In this document: positions 6,135 through 7,169 of the stretch, in pieces
Position numbering within the stretch: position 1 is the stretch's first letter
Layout of the letters: the number at the start of each line of letters is the position of its first letter
Assembly: GCA_023429275.1 (NCBI GenBank)
Contig: JAEYWB010000322.1
Location: forward strand, 1 to 7,169
Direction of reading: 5' to 3'
Length of the DNA: 7,169 nt
Source of the DNA: Planctomycetota bacterium
Lineage (GTDB): Bacteria; Planctomycetota; Planctomycetia; Planctomycetales; Planctomycetaceae
The notes under the pieces: generated by a model
The model's database searches: none
Told to the model about the DNA's origin: nothing
Seen by the model: the letters and a program-made list of their open reading frames with translations, nothing else
Translations under genes and position numbers: made by a program

Positions 6135-6303
6135 CTCGTCGACAGGAGCCGGGATCGCCTTTGATCAGCCTGTCGAACGGTCCGGCTGGCTTGGCAGGTC
6201 TGAGCAACAGGTCGTATCGAAGGTCCGTCAGTTTCCCGGGGTTGCCGTGGGTGCGGCCCTGGCCACGGGAGTCATGCTCGGATGGTTGATCAAACGACTG
6301 TAA
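6106..6303 (+). CDS. Very short tail-anchored membrane protein
   Basis: This 65-residue protein has a polar N-terminus with no clear fold, a short helix (about 32-42, SEQQVVSKVRQ), then FPGVAVGAALATGVMLGWLIKRL as a C-terminal membrane anchor (about 44-62). The P-G-V-A-V-G-x-A-L-x-x-G-x-x-L-G-W entry matches the C-terminal anchor of ElaB/YqjD (DUF883) proteins. AGGA lies 8 bases before the ATG, inside the preceding gene. It overlaps that gene by 29 bases and the next by 22 bases in different frames, so translational coupling is likely. Confidence 0.75.
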   Translation: MSFGVQHIPDSSTGAGIAFDQPVERSGWLGRSEQQVVSKVRQFPGVAVGAALATGVMLGWLIKRL

Positions 6304-6761
6304 ATGGACGCAACGGGTCGGGCGCGGGTGCGGCCGTTGAGCCTCCTCCGGGACCGACCGTCGGCGATGTCGGCTCTCATGCCACGGAGCTTGCCTATGA
6401 CGTCATCACGCTCGTCGAACTGCAGTTCAAGCTGCTCTATGTCGACGTCCGGGATGTCGTAACACGTGCGACCGGCGGGGTGGTGCTGCTGGCCGCGATG
6501 GTCGCACTGCTTCTCGGCTGTGTCCCCGTCATGCTTGCGGCGGTCAGCGAACTCCTGGTGGCCACGCTCCAGTGGGGGCGTCCACTGGCCTACGGGCTTG
6601 TCGCCGGGATGACGGCCATCGGAGCCATCGTGGTCGGCCTCATGACTGTCCGGCGGGTCCGCCTCGCCTGTTCGGTGCTGACCCGCTCGCACGCGGAACT
6701 CCTCAAGAATCTCGAGTTTCTCAAGTCCCTGGCCGCGACCCCGCGACGGTCTCGCTTCTGA
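6282..6761 (+). CDS. YqjE-like membrane protein (phage holin superfamily, DUF1469 type)
   Basis: This 159-residue protein has a disordered Gly/Pro-rich N-terminus (1-30) and an amphipathic helix with ELAYDVITLVELQFKLLYVDVRD (about 36-58, quoted in part). Two membrane helices follow at about 64-90 and 100-123, then a basic C-terminal helix with HAELLKNLEFLKSL. This layout, with two close hydrophobic helices after an L-V-E-L-Q-x-K-L helix, is that of YqjE and relatives assigned to the putative actinobacterial holin-X/holin superfamily. Despite the name there is no sign of phage lysis genes. In enterobacteria yqjE follows yqjD, as a YqjD-like anchor precedes it here. GGGAG lies 10 bases before ATG 6282, within the preceding gene, with a 22-base overlap. 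Confidence 0.8.
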   Translation: MVDQTTVNGRNGSGAGAAVEPPPGPTVGDVGSHATELAYDVITLVELQFKLLYVDVRDVVTRATGGVVLLAAMVALLLGCVPVMLAAVSELLVATLQWGRPLAYGLVAGMTAIGAIVVGLMTVRRVRLACSVLTRSHAELLKNLEFLKSLAATPRRSRF

Positions 6762-6808
6762 GACGCGGCAGGCCCATCCGTTCTGATCACTGAAAAAGGG
6801 AGAGATCC

Positions 6809-7006
6809 ATGAGTCGCACGGCGACAGAAATGCGGCCCCAGCGAGCCGCACAACAGCAGGAAATGAGCCGGCCGGAAGGGACTCACCATCCCGCCCAGGA
6901 CCTGACGCAATATCTCCGCGAGTACGCACGCGAGCAGCCGGAGATGGCGGCACTCTGGTGCCTGGGGATCGGGTTCGTTCTCGGCTGGAAGCTCAAGCCG
7001 TGGTAA
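6809..7006 (+). CDS. Short tail-anchored DUF883/YqjD-like protein, last of the run
   Basis: This 65-residue protein has a polar, Gln/Arg-rich N-terminus (1-30), a helix LTQYLREYAREQPEM (32-46) and a C-terminal anchor ALWCLGIGFVLGWKLKPW (about 48-65). The Y-x-R-E-x-P-x-x-A-x-x-x-L-G-I-G-F-x-L-G-W-K-L form is a close match to the tail of YqjD-like proteins. An AAAGGGAGAG ribosome binding site ends 6 bases before the ATG. It lies 47 bases after the YqjE-like gene and is followed by hairpins, so it closes the operon. Confidence 0.75.
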   Translation: MSRTATEMRPQRAAQQQEMSRPEGTHHPAQDLTQYLREYAREQPEMAALWCLGIGFVLGWKLKPW

Positions 7007-7015
7007 GAGGCCCCC

Positions 7016-7047
7016 GCGGCGGCTGGCCGAACGAGGCCGACCGCCGC
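7016..7047 (+). terminator. GC-rich hairpin just after the operon's last stop
   Basis: GCGGCGG (7016-7022) pairs with CCGCCGC (7041-7047). After one mismatch (7023/7040), TGGCC (7024-7028) pairs with GGCCG (7035-7039, one G-U), leaving a 6-base loop. It starts 9 bases past the stop. No T run follows, so it may stabilise the 3' end rather than terminate alone. Confidence 0.45.
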
Positions 7048-7073
7048 TGCAGGAATTCGTGAAACCAGAAGAC

Positions 7074-7119
7074 CGACGCGATTCCGTCACGCCATTCGCC
7101 TGGCGGGGTCGCGTCGTTT
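7074..7119 (+). terminator. Long hairpin with a short T run, probable operon terminator
   Basis: Arms 7074-7089 and 7101-7116 form 16 pairs, three of them G-U, around an 11-base loop; the outer CGACGCGA/TCGCGTCG part is perfect. TTTCATT follows on the plus strand. With the hairpin at 7016-7047 it makes a tandem pair after the last gene of the six-gene run. Confidence 0.5.
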
Positions 7120-7169
7120 CATTGGGATCGATCGCTTCCGCATTCGAGCTTCCCGTCTCGCTCTTGCTC

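Noticed and set aside
6282..6761. Phage holin and a prophage remnant
   Set aside because: The holin-superfamily name covers YqjE-like housekeeping or stress membrane proteins. No endolysin, integrase, tail or attachment-site signal is present.
7059..7169. Frame open from GTG 7059 to the window edge, with AGGA upstream, as the start of a further gene
   Set aside because: It is only 37 codons, it runs straight through the 16-pair hairpin at 7074-7116, and its translation (VKPEDRRDSVTPFAWRG...) resembles nothing I know. It cannot be judged without the sequence beyond the edge.

Overview
The window is high-GC bacterial chromosomal DNA, most likely from a planctomycete. The grounds are the make-up of the small membrane proteins (a D-W-K-x-Y-V-R-x-Y-P-W entry into a membrane segment, and strings of short tail-anchored proteins), a secreted HSL-type esterase, and a short Cys-Cys-Arg-Asn-containing protein of a kind I recall from that phylum. 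This assignment is from memory and inference; no rRNA or marker gene is present. There are no mobile-element genes, tRNAs or CRISPR arrays.

Left part (1-3120, + strand). A gene-free first 495 bases carries a strong inverted repeat and a patch of short palindromes and repeated words. Then come a transaldolase of the pentose phosphate pathway (496-1536), an exported alpha/beta-hydrolase (1669-2511) and a DinB-family metal-binding protein (2614-3120). These three are co-directional but separated by about 100-130 bases, with no sign that they form one pathway.

Middle part (3121-4856, - strand genes). A small 89-residue protein of unknown function (3324-3593) is followed by an almost ideal intrinsic terminator. 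A coiled-coil lipoprotein (3748-4362) also ends at a long hairpin. Upstream of the lipoprotein, 494 bases without a gene separate it from the divergent right-hand cluster and should hold both promoters.

Right part (4857-7006, + strand). Six small membrane proteins lie in one tightly packed run, with two gene overlaps and gaps under 60 bases. The first is a CsbD-like domain joined to an ElaB/YqjD-like tail anchor. The second, fourth and sixth are short proteins ending in the same kind of glycine-rich anchor. The third is a two-segment membrane protein without a family I can name. The fifth is a YqjE-like (holin-superfamily) two-helix membrane protein. The set resembles an expanded version of the enterobacterial yqjD-yqjE-yqjK stress cluster and is the most interesting part of the window. 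The run ends in two hairpins (7016-7047 and 7074-7119).
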